A DNA stretch of 64,000 bases from Pseudomonadota bacterium (GTDB lineage: Bacteria; Desulfobacterota; Binatia; UBA9968): the NCBI GenBank assembly GCA_021324155.1, contig JAJPJQ010000018.1:124001-188000 (forward strand), read 5' to 3'. Shown one piece after another: positions 1 through 8,826 of this stretch; position 1 is the stretch's first letter; each line of letters begins with the position of its first letter. A program made the position numbers and the translations under genes. Under the pieces are notes generated by a model, which did no database searches, was not told the origin of the DNA, and saw only the letters and a program-made list of their open reading frames with translations.

Positions 1-54
1 GACAAAATCGGCTTCATGGAAAAGTGGAGCCGCGAGGTGATAGCCAAGATTTAA
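1..54 (+). CDS. C-terminal end of an unidentified protein (partial)
   Basis: Frame 1 is open from the window edge and ends with TAA at 52-54, giving 17 residues that finish in SREVIAKI. The tail is followed after 10 bases by the ComD-like start, with a Shine-Dalgarno-like AAGGCGG at 54-60, so it probably belongs to the same operon. The fragment is too short to assign a family. Confidence 0.5.
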   Translation, partial: DKIGFMEKWSREVIAKI

Positions 55-64
55 AGGCGGTGTG

Positions 65-571
65 ATGGAAGCAGAACTGGCCAAAAGACTCGTCGGCGGC
101 CTCGGCGACGCGGGCATCGATTTCATGAGCTATCTCCCCGAAAGTCGCCTCAGCCAAATTTTGCCGCTCATGCGGAGCGATCCGCGCTTTCGCCTCGCGC
201 CTGCCGCGAGCGAGACCGACGCGGTGTCGATTGCCGTCGGAGCGACGCTCGGCGGCAAGCAGTCCGCCTGTTACATGGAGAGCACCGGAATTTTCGTCTC
301 GTCGTATCAGCTCGTGGTCGTGGCGCTGCATCTCCGCGTCCCCGTTCTGCTGCTGGTCGGACACCTCGGCGGCTTCGACGACCAGCGCAACAGCTTTCTT
401 TATTCGCTGCCGGGCCGGCTTTTGCTTCCGACGCTCGACGCGCTCCACATCGAGCACACCGTGGTCAAGAACGGAGATGAGATCGAGGGCGACATCAAAA
501 CGGCAGTGCGCACGATGAACGCGTTGCGCGAGCCGGTGGCGCTCGTCTTCACGGGAGACTTCACGATATGA
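65..571 (+). CDS. Thiamine-diphosphate decarboxylase, alpha (PYR) subunit, sulfopyruvate/phosphonopyruvate decarboxylase type
   Basis: This 168-residue protein matches the N-terminal pyrimidine-binding half of ThDP-dependent decarboxylases, as in the split sulfopyruvate decarboxylase ComD. The activating glutamate is visible as E50 in the motif ASETDAVSIAVG, followed by the substrate-loop region YMESTGIF. In this family the PYR half pairs with a PP half, which here is the next gene, overlapping by ATGA at 568-571. ATG 65 lies 4 to 7 bases after AAGGCGG; a GTG at 62 is an alternative start. Family-level function is decarboxylation of a 2-oxo acid carrying an acidic tail. The actual substrate is unknown, because no coenzyme M genes lie nearby and a role in aromatic or organic-acid catabolism is equally possible. 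Confidence 0.82.
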   Translation: MEAELAKRLVGGLGDAGIDFMSYLPESRLSQILPLMRSDPRFRLAPAASETDAVSIAVGATLGGKQSACYMESTGIFVSSYQLVVVALHLRVPVLLLVGHLGGFDDQRNSFLYSLPGRLLLPTLDALHIEHTVVKNGDEIEGDIKTAVRTMNALREPVALVFTGDFTI

Positions 572-1170
572 AGCGTTACGATTGTCTGGAATATCTCGTG
601 CCGCTCATCACCGATCACTTGATCGTGACGAGCCAGAGCGGCCAGCGCATCGAATGGGGCCATCTCTCGAAGCATGACGGCAATCTGTTGCTCGGCGAGA
701 TGGGCGCCGCGCTTGCCGTTGCTGCCGGCATCGCCGCCGCGCTGCCGCACCGGCGCGTCATCGCGCTCGAATCCGACGGCAGCGTACTATTGACCCTCAG
801 CAGCCTTGCGACCGTGGCGAATCTCGGCATCGACAATCTTTCTGTCTTTGTCTTCGACAACGGAGCGTACAGCGGCACGCGCATCAGCGAGCCGACCGCG
901 ACAAGCGGCCGTACCGATCTAGCGGAGGTCGCGCTCGGCGCGGGCATCGAGCGTTCCGTCACGGTCCACGATCTCGAGGCCTTCAAACGGCAGGCGAAAG
1001 CGGCGCTCGGCGGAAAGGGGCTGAATTTCATCGTCTGCAAAGTCGAAGAGAGCCTGCTCCATCGCGACATCCCACGGCCCGACGTCGATCTTCAAGAGAA
1101 CAAATATAAGTTTGTGCGCTATATACAGGCGACGGAAGGCAAACTGCCGCCGTTTATCGGCCGCGGTTGA
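568..1170 (+). CDS. Thiamine-diphosphate decarboxylase, beta (PP) subunit, ComE type
   Basis: This 200-residue protein is the diphosphate-binding partner of the upstream PYR subunit. The ThDP/Mg motif is seen as ESDGS near residues 68-72, followed about 27 residues later by FVFDN, the spacing of the classical GDG-N motif, although the first Gly is Ser here. The preceding GEMGAALAVAAG segment is also typical. It is translationally coupled to the alpha gene by a 4-base overlap and runs directly into the amidase gene. The two subunits would form a heteromeric cytoplasmic decarboxylase. Confidence in the fold and pairing is high; confidence in substrate is low. Confidence 0.82.
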   Translation: MKRYDCLEYLVPLITDHLIVTSQSGQRIEWGHLSKHDGNLLLGEMGAALAVAAGIAAALPHRRVIALESDGSVLLTLSSLATVANLGIDNLSVFVFDNGAYSGTRISEPTATSGRTDLAEVALGAGIERSVTVHDLEAFKRQAKAALGGKGLNFIVCKVEESLLHRDIPRPDVDLQENKYKFVRYIQATEGKLPPFIGRG

Positions 1171-1184
1171 AGCGAGAGGTCAAT

Positions 1185-1931
1185 ATGGCGATTTGGGACG
1201 ACGCGACGACTCCGCGCGACAAACAGGTGCTCGACGCTTGCGGCTACGGCCGCGTGCGCGGACTCGGAAAACGGCCCGCGCTGCTCATCGTCGATATGAA
1301 TTACAACTGGGTCGGCGATCGCCGCGAGCCGGTGCTCGAATCGATCAAGCGCATCCGTCACAGCTGCGGCGAGGAAGCCTGGGACGCGGTCGATACCGTG
1401 CGCACTCTCCTCGGCAAGGCGCGGCGGAAAAAAATCCCGGTCGTCTACACGACCGGCTACGGTCCCGAGAAGCACTACGAGTCGAATCGCCGCGCGTGGA
1501 AGAACCATCGCCATGACGAGGACGAGACCATGGACTACTCCTCGCGGATGAAGATTGTGGCCGAGATCGCGCCTGCGCCTTCGGAGATCATTATTCAGAA
1601 AGCCAAGCCTTCGGGTTTCTTCGGGACGCCGCTCCACGGCGTGCTCAACGATTACGCCGTCGACACGTTGCTCGTGACCGGCGGCTCGACGAGCGGCTGC
1701 ATTCGCGCGACGGTCGTCGACGCTTTTTCCTACAATTACTTCGTCGCCGTCGTCGAGGAGGGTACGTTCGACCGCATACAGTTATCGCACAAGGCGAGCC
1801 TGCTCGACATGAACATGAAGTATGCCGATGTGATGAAAGCCGAAAGCGTCGCCGCATATCTCGATGGTTTGCCGCAAGACCTCTACCAATGGAATTCCGA
1901 GCCGTCGGCGCGAACGCCGCGTAGTGCGTGA
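1185..1931 (+). CDS. Isochorismatase-like cysteine hydrolase (N-carbamoylsarcosine amidase/maleamate amidase type)
   Basis: A 248-residue cytoplasmic hydrolase of the isochorismatase-like superfamily. The Asp-Lys-Cys triad is visible: Asp in LLIVDMNYNW, Lys in QKAKPSGFFGT and Cys in GSTSGCIRATVVDA. With Cys present the expected reaction is amide or carbamoyl hydrolysis rather than isochorismate cleavage. ATG 1185 is preceded by GAGAGG at 1174-1179 and is preferred to an overlapping TTG at 1167. The gene follows the ThDP decarboxylase pair and precedes a binding protein. Release of ammonia from an amide or ureido intermediate is an inference. Confidence 0.85.
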   Translation: MAIWDDATTPRDKQVLDACGYGRVRGLGKRPALLIVDMNYNWVGDRREPVLESIKRIRHSCGEEAWDAVDTVRTLLGKARRKKIPVVYTTGYGPEKHYESNRRAWKNHRHDEDETMDYSSRMKIVAEIAPAPSEIIIQKAKPSGFFGTPLHGVLNDYAVDTLLVTGGSTSGCIRATVVDAFSYNYFVAVVEEGTFDRIQLSHKASLLDMNMKYADVMKAESVAAYLDGLPQDLYQWNSEPSARTPRSA

Positions 1932-1932
1932 C

Positions 1933-2925
1933 ATGAATCCTTTCGCCAGCGGAGTGGCAATCGCGTGTTTCGCCTTGTCGGCGCTGATGGTGCCGGCCAG
2001 CTCCGTTCACGCGCAGGCGGTGCGCATCGGCTCGCTCGGCTTGAGCGGCCCGCTGCTGCCGCTCTGGCTGGCGCAAGATAAGGGACTATTCGCAAAACAG
2101 GGACTCGCGACCGAGCTGATCACGTTTCAAGGCGGCACGCCGACGGTTCAGGCGCTGCTCTCCGGCGGCATTTCGTTCGCCGCGACAAGCACCGACACCG
2201 GCGCGAACGCGCGCGTGCGCGGCGGTAACGTGGTCGGGATTGCGGAATGGGTCAACAGTTTTCCGTACATGCTCGTTACCAGCAAAGAGATCGACCGCGG
2301 CGAGAGGCTCAAAGGAAAGAAAATCGCGATCAGCCGCTTTGGCGGCGCGGCGCATTACGCGGCGCGCTTGTCGCTTGGAAAGCTCGGACTCGACGCGGAA
2401 AAGGATGCGCAGATGCTCCAGATCGGCGACGAGTCCGTGCGTCTCACCGCGCTCCGCCAGGGATTCGTCGACGCCACCGTGCTCACGCCGCCGACCAATC
2501 TCACGGCGAGAAATCTGGGCTTTAACGTCCTCGTCTCGCTCGTCGACGCCGGGGTCAAGTACTCCTTCGATACCATCTTTACCACGCGCGACTACGTCGC
2601 GCGCAATCGCGATACAACGCTTCGGTTTCTTCGCGGCTTCTTGAGCGGCGTCGCGTATATGAAGAAAAATCCCGCCGAGAGTATCGAGACATTGAAGAAG
2701 TGGACGCGCTCGAGCGACCGGGCCGCGCTGGAGGAGACCTATCGCATCTTCGGCAGCATTATACCCGCTAAACCTTACGGCACGGAGGAGGGTTGGAAGA
2801 ATCTTCTCGAGGTGCTGAGCGCGGCGGACCCCAAGGCGCGGCAATTGGAAACCAAAGACATGTTCGACTACACCTTTTTGAGCGAAATCGATAAGAGTGG
2901 ATTCATCGACGCGCTCTATAAATGA
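1933..2925 (+). CDS. ABC transporter substrate-binding protein, NMT1/SsuA/ThiY family
   Basis: A 330-residue exported binding protein. A signal peptide covers residues 1 to about 27, ending at VHAQ. The mature part begins with the family pattern for sulfonate/pyrimidine binding proteins (LWLAQDKGLFAKQGL) and has the inter-lobe signature LKGKKIAISRFGG. ATG 1933 is chosen because it starts the signal peptide and lies one base after the upstream TGA; longer in-frame extensions lack a leader. The family delivers ligand to an SsuBC-like permease and ATPase, but no such pair is present in the window. Confidence 0.85.
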   Translation: MNPFASGVAIACFALSALMVPASSVHAQAVRIGSLGLSGPLLPLWLAQDKGLFAKQGLATELITFQGGTPTVQALLSGGISFAATSTDTGANARVRGGNVVGIAEWVNSFPYMLVTSKEIDRGERLKGKKIAISRFGGAAHYAARLSLGKLGLDAEKDAQMLQIGDESVRLTALRQGFVDATVLTPPTNLTARNLGFNVLVSLVDAGVKYSFDTIFTTRDYVARNRDTTLRFLRGFLSGVAYMKKNPAESIETLKKWTRSSDRAALEETYRIFGSIIPAKPYGTEEGWKNLLEVLSAADPKARQLETKDMFDYTFLSEIDKSGFIDALYK

Positions 2926-2935
2926 GGCACTGAAC

Positions 2936-4009
2936 GTGTTCGAGCCGAAGCCGTATACGGGAAAGACCGCCTTCGAGCAGTGGGCGGAGTACGAGGGTGC
3001 GCCGCTGATCCGAGATTTTATCGTGCCGGATTTACGCAAGATCACGCTTGCGCCGTGGGACCGCCTCGGCGCGTCCGGCACGTGGCTCGTGCTCGGCGCG
3101 CCGGAGGACCAGCTCTCGATGGCGGCCTACGTCTGTGAGATCCCCGCGGGAAAATCGCTCAAACCGCAGCGCCATCTTTATGAAGAACTGATTTTCATCT
3201 TACGAGGCAGCGGCGCGACAACGGTGTCGAGCGAAGGCGGAAAAACCTTCACCTTCGAGTGGAAGACCGGCAGCCTCTTCTCGCCGCCGCTCAATTCCCG
3301 CCACCAGCATTTCAACGGCTCGGGGGCAGAGCCCGTCCGTTATGTTTCCCTTACGAATGCGCCGGCTGTGTTCAACATGTTTCACAGCTACGAATTCATC
3401 ATGAACAATCCACATCGTTTCATTGAGCGCTTCAACGAGGAAGAGGATTATTTTTCAGGAAAAGGCCAAGCCCATACGGGCGACGTTTGGGAGAGCAATT
3501 TCATTCCGGACATCGTGGACCTGCCGTTCTACGAGTTCTCAACCAAGGGACCGGGGATGAAGCATGTCGAGATCGAGCTCTCCAGCAATACGCTATCCGG
3601 TCATATCAGCGAATCGCCCGTCGGCGTCTACAAGAAGGCACACCGGCACGGACCGGGCGCGAATATCATCGTGCTGAAAGGACACGGCTACTCGCTCATG
3701 TGGAAAGAAGGGCAGAAGTGGCAGCGCTTCGACTGGGGTCCCATGAGTATGATGTCGCCGCCGAACCGCTGGTTCCATCAGCATTTCAACCTCGGGCGCG
3801 AGCCGATCCGGCAGCTCGCGCTCAAGGGCTGGGGACAGAAATATCCGATCGGCGGCTGGAACGAGATGTTCAAGAGCACGGAAGAAGGCGGCGACATGAT
3901 CGAGTTCGAAGACGAGGATCCGGCGGTCCGTGCGATGTACGTCGAGGAGCTGAAAAAGGAAGGCATCGAGTTGAGGAACCCACCGGTGTCTTATAGAAAG
4001 CGCGTATGA
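2936..4009 (+). CDS. Double-cupin domain protein
   Basis: This 357-residue protein has two beta-barrel cupin domains. The first (about residues 55-140) shows the metal-binding type motif RHLYEELIFILRGSG; the second (about 220-310) shows AHRHGPGANIIVLKGHG and later FHQHFN. Two-domain cupins of this type are usually iron or manganese oxygenases or isomerases, but I recognise no characterised enzyme. The likely start is GTG 2936 with GAGG at 2924-2927. The tail ELKKEGIELRNPP is highly charged. A close paralogue, frameshifted, lies at 15210-16303 on the other strand. It overlaps the next binding-protein gene by ATGA at 4006-4009, so they are coupled. Confidence 0.78.
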   Translation: MFEPKPYTGKTAFEQWAEYEGAPLIRDFIVPDLRKITLAPWDRLGASGTWLVLGAPEDQLSMAAYVCEIPAGKSLKPQRHLYEELIFILRGSGATTVSSEGGKTFTFEWKTGSLFSPPLNSRHQHFNGSGAEPVRYVSLTNAPAVFNMFHSYEFIMNNPHRFIERFNEEEDYFSGKGQAHTGDVWESNFIPDIVDLPFYEFSTKGPGMKHVEIELSSNTLSGHISESPVGVYKKAHRHGPGANIIVLKGHGYSLMWKEGQKWQRFDWGPMSMMSPPNRWFHQHFNLGREPIRQLALKGWGQKYPIGGWNEMFKSTEEGGDMIEFEDEDPAVRAMYVEELKKEGIELRNPPVSYRKRV

Positions 4010-4977
4010 TTTTATTCTTGAAAAGAGCAACTCTCGTGTTGTTTCTCGCTGTAAGTCTCTCGCTTGGTGACAATGAAAAGGCTGCGGGTGAAGAAAAAAT
4101 CTCCATCTCTTATCCTTCCATTGCTTCGACCGGCGGTATAGTCCCGTGGATCGCGAAGGAGCGCGGCTTCTTCGCCGCGGCCGGCATCGAGCCCGAATTG
4201 ATCTACACCTCCGGCGCGCTTTCGATGCAGGCGCTTATCGGCGGCAGCGTAGACCTCGTTCTCGGCAGCATCTTCGACCCGCTCAGCGCAATCGCGGGCG
4301 GCGCCGACATCGTCATCCTCGGCTCGTTCAACAATTCGCCGCCGTACGTCATGGCGGCGCGGCCCGAGGTACGCGACGTCAAAGACTTGCGGGGAAAAAA
4401 GATCGGCGTGCGCTCGCTCACGGGTCCGGCGACGGCGATGACGCAGTTTCTGCTCGAAGAGCAAGGATGGGATTCCAAGCGCGATGTTCAGGTCCTGCGC
4501 GTCGGCGGCACCGCCGAGCGGCTCGCCGCGCTGAAAGAAGGATTAGTCGATGCAGCGCTGATCGACGAGGCGGTCGCGCATCGCGCGAAAGAGGCCGGTC
4601 TTAACATCATTCCGCTCAAGGGCGTGCCGCACATTCACACCGGCGCTTACGCGCGGCGCGCCAGCGTGGCGCAGCGGCAGGGAGCACTGACCGGCTCGCT
4701 GCGCGCGATGCGCGAAGCGGCTGTCTATTTGAAAAATAACCGAGCCGGATCGGTCCAGGTGATTCAAAAGGTGATGAAAGTATCGAATCCTAAAGTCGCC
4801 GAGACCTCTTACGATATATTGAAAGACGAGGTCGTTACCGACCCGCGCGTCCCTAATGACGTCGTGCAGCAGAGTATCAAGCTCGCGGTTCGGAGCGATC
4901 CGCGCGTGAAAAACATCGACCTCGCCAAGGCGCTCGATTTACGGCTGGCGGCTCAGGTAATGCAGGCAGCGAAGTAA
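4006..4977 (+). CDS. ABC transporter substrate-binding protein, NMT1/SsuA family
   Basis: A 323-residue binding protein. The hydrophobic leader is LVLFLAVSLSLG at residues 10-21, so export is expected though no clean AxA cleavage site is seen. The mature part carries GIVPWIAKERGFFAAAGIE and, between lobes, LRGKKIGVRSLTG. The start overlaps the stop of the cupin gene (ATGA). It is followed after 13 bases by another binding protein of the same family with clearly different sequence, so the two probably recognise different ligands or have split roles. No permease is linked. Confidence 0.82.
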   Translation: MILFLKRATLVLFLAVSLSLGDNEKAAGEEKISISYPSIASTGGIVPWIAKERGFFAAAGIEPELIYTSGALSMQALIGGSVDLVLGSIFDPLSAIAGGADIVILGSFNNSPPYVMAARPEVRDVKDLRGKKIGVRSLTGPATAMTQFLLEEQGWDSKRDVQVLRVGGTAERLAALKEGLVDAALIDEAVAHRAKEAGLNIIPLKGVPHIHTGAYARRASVAQRQGALTGSLRAMREAAVYLKNNRAGSVQVIQKVMKVSNPKVAETSYDILKDEVVTDPRVPNDVVQQSIKLAVRSDPRVKNIDLAKALDLRLAAQVMQAAK

Positions 4978-4990
4978 TTCAGAAGAATTT

Positions 4991-5968
4991 ATGCTGACGA
5001 TCCAAAGAACGTTTTTGGTGCTCGCGCTTATGATCGTCGTTTTTGCGCCTCACGCCTCGGCGGCGACACTCGAAGAGATTCTCGTCGCCCACCCGGCGCT
5101 GACCTTCGGCGATATCCCGTATTTCATCGCGCGGGAAAACGGCTTTTATCGGGACGAAGGCATGCAAGTGAAGGACATCATGATTCGCGGCGGTGTCACC
5201 GCTTCGCAGGCGCTGCAGGCGAGCTCCGTCCAGTTTACGCTTGCGCTCGGCACCGGCGCCCGCGCTGCGCTTTCGGGCATGACGATCAAGGCGATCATGG
5301 TGTTCTGCGACAAGCCGTATCATTTCCTGTACGCCCGACCCGATCTCGGCGTGCGCAGCGCGAAGGACTTAAAGGGAAAGCGGATCGCCGTGACCGGCCT
5401 GGGGTCGACGACTTACTATGCGGCACGGAAAGTTGCGCAACATGTAGGGCTCGATCCCGACCGCGACGTCTCGATCCTGTCGGTAGGCGACATCTGGCCG
5501 GCGCTCGCCGGCGGCTCGGTAGAGTCGGGCCTGATCCGCCCGCCGTTTACCAACATGGCGGACAAGATGGGCATGGTGCGCATCGCCTTTGTCGGCGATG
5601 CCTTGCAGATTCCGATGTCCGGCGTCGTTACGTCGGAGAAGATGATCCGCGAGCGCCCGGAGCTCGTGCGCAACTTCATCCGCGCGACTTATAGAGGTCT
5701 CAAGTTTTTTCTCGACAATCGAAGCGAGAGCATCCAGATGCTGAACCGAGTGACCCCGATGGAGCCGGAGATCGCGCAGACGACCTACGATTTCTACAAG
5801 ACAATTATGACGCGGGAAGGCATTCCTTCCGAGCGCGCGCTGTCTGACGATTTCGAGATCACGCGCCAGATGCTCAAAAAAGAGAGCCAGAATCTAACCC
5901 GCGCTCAGGCCGAGCAGAAGATGTACGATTTTACGTTTCTGAAACAAGTGTCGAAAGCGGCGCACTAG
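4991..5968 (+). CDS. ABC transporter substrate-binding protein, NMT1/SsuA family
   Basis: A 325-residue binding protein with a good signal peptide (LVLALMIVVFAPHASAA, cleavage near residue 25). Family motifs are YFIARENGFYRDEGM in the first lobe and LKGKRIAVTGLGS at the inter-lobe region. It ends with YDFTFLKQVSKAAH, a conserved tail type among these proteins, and is followed after 7 bases by the first UbiD gene. Direct coupling of a periplasmic binding protein to UbiD decarboxylases suggests that it captures the carboxylic acid handled by them; this is inference from position only. Confidence 0.83.
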   Translation: MLTIQRTFLVLALMIVVFAPHASAATLEEILVAHPALTFGDIPYFIARENGFYRDEGMQVKDIMIRGGVTASQALQASSVQFTLALGTGARAALSGMTIKAIMVFCDKPYHFLYARPDLGVRSAKDLKGKRIAVTGLGSTTYYAARKVAQHVGLDPDRDVSILSVGDIWPALAGGSVESGLIRPPFTNMADKMGMVRIAFVGDALQIPMSGVVTSEKMIRERPELVRNFIRATYRGLKFFLDNRSESIQMLNRVTPMEPEIAQTTYDFYKTIMTREGIPSERALSDDFEITRQMLKKESQNLTRAQAEQKMYDFTFLKQVSKAAH

Positions 5969-5975
5969 GATCGAT

Positions 5976-7406
5976 ATGCCGGAACTGAGAGAATTTTTGC
6001 GGCGTGTAGACGAGCTTGGCGAGCTCAAGACCGTGCGTAACGCGGACTGGAATCTCGAGATCGGGGCGATTACCGAGATCTCCGCCGCCGATCCGAACGC
6101 GCCCGCGTTGATCTTCGACGATATCAAAGGCTATCCGAAAGGCTTCCGCCTGCTCACGAATATGTTCCACACGCAGGCTCGCACCGCCGTCGCGCTCGGC
6201 ATGACGCCCGAGCTGCGCGGCGTCGAGCTGGTTCGCGCTGTCAAAGAATTGCTCAGCACGACGAAGCGCGTACCCGCGGTTTCGGTCGGCGAAGGACCGC
6301 TGCTTGAAAATGTCTTCACCGGCGCCGAGGCGGGCGTTCTCAGATTTCCCGCTCCCAAGCTGCACCGCGAGGACGGCGGGCGATATCTCGGCACGGCGGA
6401 CGCGGTGATCACGCGCGATCCCGAGGACGATTGGGTCAACCTCGGCACGGCGCGCGTGCAGATTCTCGACGATAAAAAAGTTTGTCTGTATGTCTCACCG
6501 GGTAAGCAAACGCGTCTCATCGCGCAGAAATATTGGGACAAGGGCAAAAATTGTCCGGTTGCCGTCGTCTGCGGCATCGATCCGGTGCTCTTCGCCGTCG
6601 CCGGGCTCGGGCTTCCGTGGGGATTCTCGGAGTACGACTTCGCCGGGCACATACAGCATGCGCCGGCGCAGGTTGTAAAAGGAAAAATTACCGGCCTGCC
6701 ACTGCCGGCGTCGGCGGAGATCGTTTTCGAGGGCGAGATTCCTCCGCCCGAAATCGAAGCGCAAATGGAAGGGCCGTTCGGCGAATGGACGGGCTACTAC
6801 GCTTCCGGCACGCGCCCGTCCCCGGTGATTCGCATTCAGGCTACGTATCACCGCAACGATCCGATCCTCACCGTGCTTCCCGACTTCAAGACCTATCCGC
6901 TCTCAAGCTACCTGTTCCTGATCTTTTGCGCCGCGGGTCTGTGGAACGAGATCGAGCAGGCGGGCGTCACCGACATCCGCGGCGTTTGGCAGGCGGAGTG
7001 GGGGGCACGCTTCTTTACGGTCATCTCGCTCAAGCAGCGCTACGGGGGACACGCCCGCCAAGCGGCGCACATCGCACTCGGCGCGCGCGAAGGCGGCTAT
7101 CTCGGACGCTTCGTCGTGCTGGTGGACGACGACATCGACCCATCCAACATGCAGGACGTTCTCTGGGCGATGTCGACACGATGCGATCCGCAGACCTCGA
7201 TCGAGATCGCATCCGGCTGCTGGAGCAGCCCCATCGACCCGCGCATCCCGCCGGCGCAGCGGGCGGCCGGAGATTTCACCAACTCGCGCGCGATCATCGA
7301 CGCCTGCCGACCGTTCGCCTGGCGCGATAAATTTCCGAAGGTTCATTCGATCGATCCGGCTTATCAGAACGAGATCAAGAGTAAGTGGAAAGAGATCTTC
7401 AAGTAA
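5976..7406 (+). CDS. UbiD family prenylated-FMN-dependent decarboxylase
   Basis: A 476-residue protein covering the full UbiD/Fdc length. Recognisable elements are the N-terminal RVDELGELKTV segment, NLGTARVQILDDKKVCLYVSPGKQ in the cofactor-binding region, and EGPFGEWTGYY at about residues 265-275, which holds the two conserved active-site glutamates. UbiD enzymes reversibly decarboxylate aromatic, cinnamic or heteroaromatic acids using prenylated FMN made by UbiX. No ubiX gene lies in the window, so the cofactor must come from elsewhere. A second, divergent UbiD follows after 23 bases. Substrate is unknown; the adjacent crotonase resembling feruloyl-CoA hydratase-lyase makes phenylpropanoid acids an idea worth holding. 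Confidence 0.9.
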   Translation: MPELREFLRRVDELGELKTVRNADWNLEIGAITEISAADPNAPALIFDDIKGYPKGFRLLTNMFHTQARTAVALGMTPELRGVELVRAVKELLSTTKRVPAVSVGEGPLLENVFTGAEAGVLRFPAPKLHREDGGRYLGTADAVITRDPEDDWVNLGTARVQILDDKKVCLYVSPGKQTRLIAQKYWDKGKNCPVAVVCGIDPVLFAVAGLGLPWGFSEYDFAGHIQHAPAQVVKGKITGLPLPASAEIVFEGEIPPPEIEAQMEGPFGEWTGYYASGTRPSPVIRIQATYHRNDPILTVLPDFKTYPLSSYLFLIFCAAGLWNEIEQAGVTDIRGVWQAEWGARFFTVISLKQRYGGHARQAAHIALGAREGGYLGRFVVLVDDDIDPSNMQDVLWAMSTRCDPQTSIEIASGCWSSPIDPRIPPAQRAAGDFTNSRAIIDACRPFAWRDKFPKVHSIDPAYQNEIKSKWKEIFK

Positions 7407-7429
7407 TTCTTCAAAGATAGGAGCGAATG

Positions 7430-8815
7430 ATGCCATTTTCCGACCTGCGACAATACCTAAACAGGCTTGAAAAGCTGGGCGATCTCGCCCGCGTGAAAAA
7501 AGAAGTCGATCCGAAATACGAGATCGGCGCGATCTGCAAGACCGCGCACGATCGGGGACGAAAAGCGCTCTTCTTCGAGCGCGTGCGCGGCTGCAGCATG
7601 CCTGTGATCGTCGATCTGCTCGCGACCTTCAACCGCATCGCGACGGCGATCGAGACGCAGGAGACCGACCTCTTCAAGGAAGTCGTCGAGCGAACCAAAG
7701 AAGGCGTCGAGCCCAGGATCGTGAAGAGCGGACCGTGCAAAGATATCATCATCAGAGGCAAGGACGTCGATCTCACGACGCTCCCCTGGATCACCTGGAA
7801 CAAGACCGAAAAATCGCCCTATATCACGGCGGGCATGGTGATCGTCAAAGATCCCGAATACGGCCGGAACATGGGCGTTTACCGCATGATGTATGCCGAC
7901 AAGAACCACACGTTCCTTCGTCTCAGCCCCGGGCACCACGGCTACGAATATTATAAAGCCGCCGAGCTCCGCGGCGAAAAGCGCTTCGAGGTCGCCGTCG
8001 CACTCGGCGCCGACCCGACGGTCTTTCTGGCGTCGCAGTTCGTGCCCGGCATCGACGTCGACGAGTTCACGATTGCCGGCGCGCTCCGACGCGAGCCGGT
8101 GGAACTCGTAAAATGCGAGACCGTCAACATCGAAGTGCCGGCGACGGCCGAGATCGTCCTGGAAGGTCATCTCGACATCCCTGCGGACGTCGGCGACGAG
8201 GGGCCGTACGGCGAGTTCTGCGGCTACTCGGTCGGGACGGTGATCCGCGAGAGGCTTTGGACGATCGACTGCATCACGATGCGACGCGATCCCATCTACC
8301 ACGGCTTTTACCTCTGTAAAGGCATCAACGAGGAGGGCGTGATCAAGAGCCTCACGACCTCGGTGCAGATCTACAATGAAATGAAGCCCGGCCATCCGGC
8401 GATCAAGCGCGTTCACTGCAGCGAAGCCGGCATCGGAATTTTCCATTGCTACATCCAGATCGACGAGCGCATGAAGCGGCCGGGGATGGTGAACAACATC
8501 CTGGCGTCGTCGGTCGGCGTCAAGGGAAGCCGCGTCAAGCACGTCTTCGTCTTCGACGACGACATCGATATCACGAATCCCGAGGAGGTCGAGTGGGCCT
8601 TCGCCACGCGCGTGCAGGCGGACAAGGACATCTTCGTGATCCCGAATTCGTTCGGCCTGCGCCTCGATCCGTCGGCGACTTCCGAGGGCGTCACCGCGAA
8701 GCTCTTCGTCGACGCGACCAAGGGCAAAAACTTCCGCTCCGAAGGATTAGCGCTGCCGCCTGACGACGTGTGGCAGAAGGTAAAGCAGAACTGGGACAGC
8801 TACTTCGTCGGGTAG
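7430..8815 (+). CDS. UbiD family prenylated-FMN-dependent decarboxylase (second copy)
   Basis: A 461-residue UbiD paralogue. It starts with FSDLRQYLNRLEKLGDLARV, carries MGVYRMMYADKNHTFLRLSP in the cofactor region and EGPYGEFCGY at about residues 257-266 with both conserved glutamates. It differs strongly from the first copy, so the two are not a recent duplication and may act on different substrates or form a mixed complex. Of two adjacent ATGs (7427 and 7430), 7430 is better spaced (6 bases) from TAGGAG at 7418-7423. It lies in the same operon as the binding proteins on both sides. Confidence 0.9.
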   Translation: MPFSDLRQYLNRLEKLGDLARVKKEVDPKYEIGAICKTAHDRGRKALFFERVRGCSMPVIVDLLATFNRIATAIETQETDLFKEVVERTKEGVEPRIVKSGPCKDIIIRGKDVDLTTLPWITWNKTEKSPYITAGMVIVKDPEYGRNMGVYRMMYADKNHTFLRLSPGHHGYEYYKAAELRGEKRFEVAVALGADPTVFLASQFVPGIDVDEFTIAGALRREPVELVKCETVNIEVPATAEIVLEGHLDIPADVGDEGPYGEFCGYSVGTVIRERLWTIDCITMRRDPIYHGFYLCKGINEEGVIKSLTTSVQIYNEMKPGHPAIKRVHCSEAGIGIFHCYIQIDERMKRPGMVNNILASSVGVKGSRVKHVFVFDDDIDITNPEEVEWAFATRVQADKDIFVIPNSFGLRLDPSATSEGVTAKLFVDATKGKNFRSEGLALPPDDVWQKVKQNWDSYFVG

Positions 8816-8826
8816 ATCAGCCGGAA

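Noticed and set aside
2086-3081. 331-codon minus-strand frame opposite a binding protein and cupin
   Set aside because: Antisense shadow of conserved genes; no ribosome site or domain.
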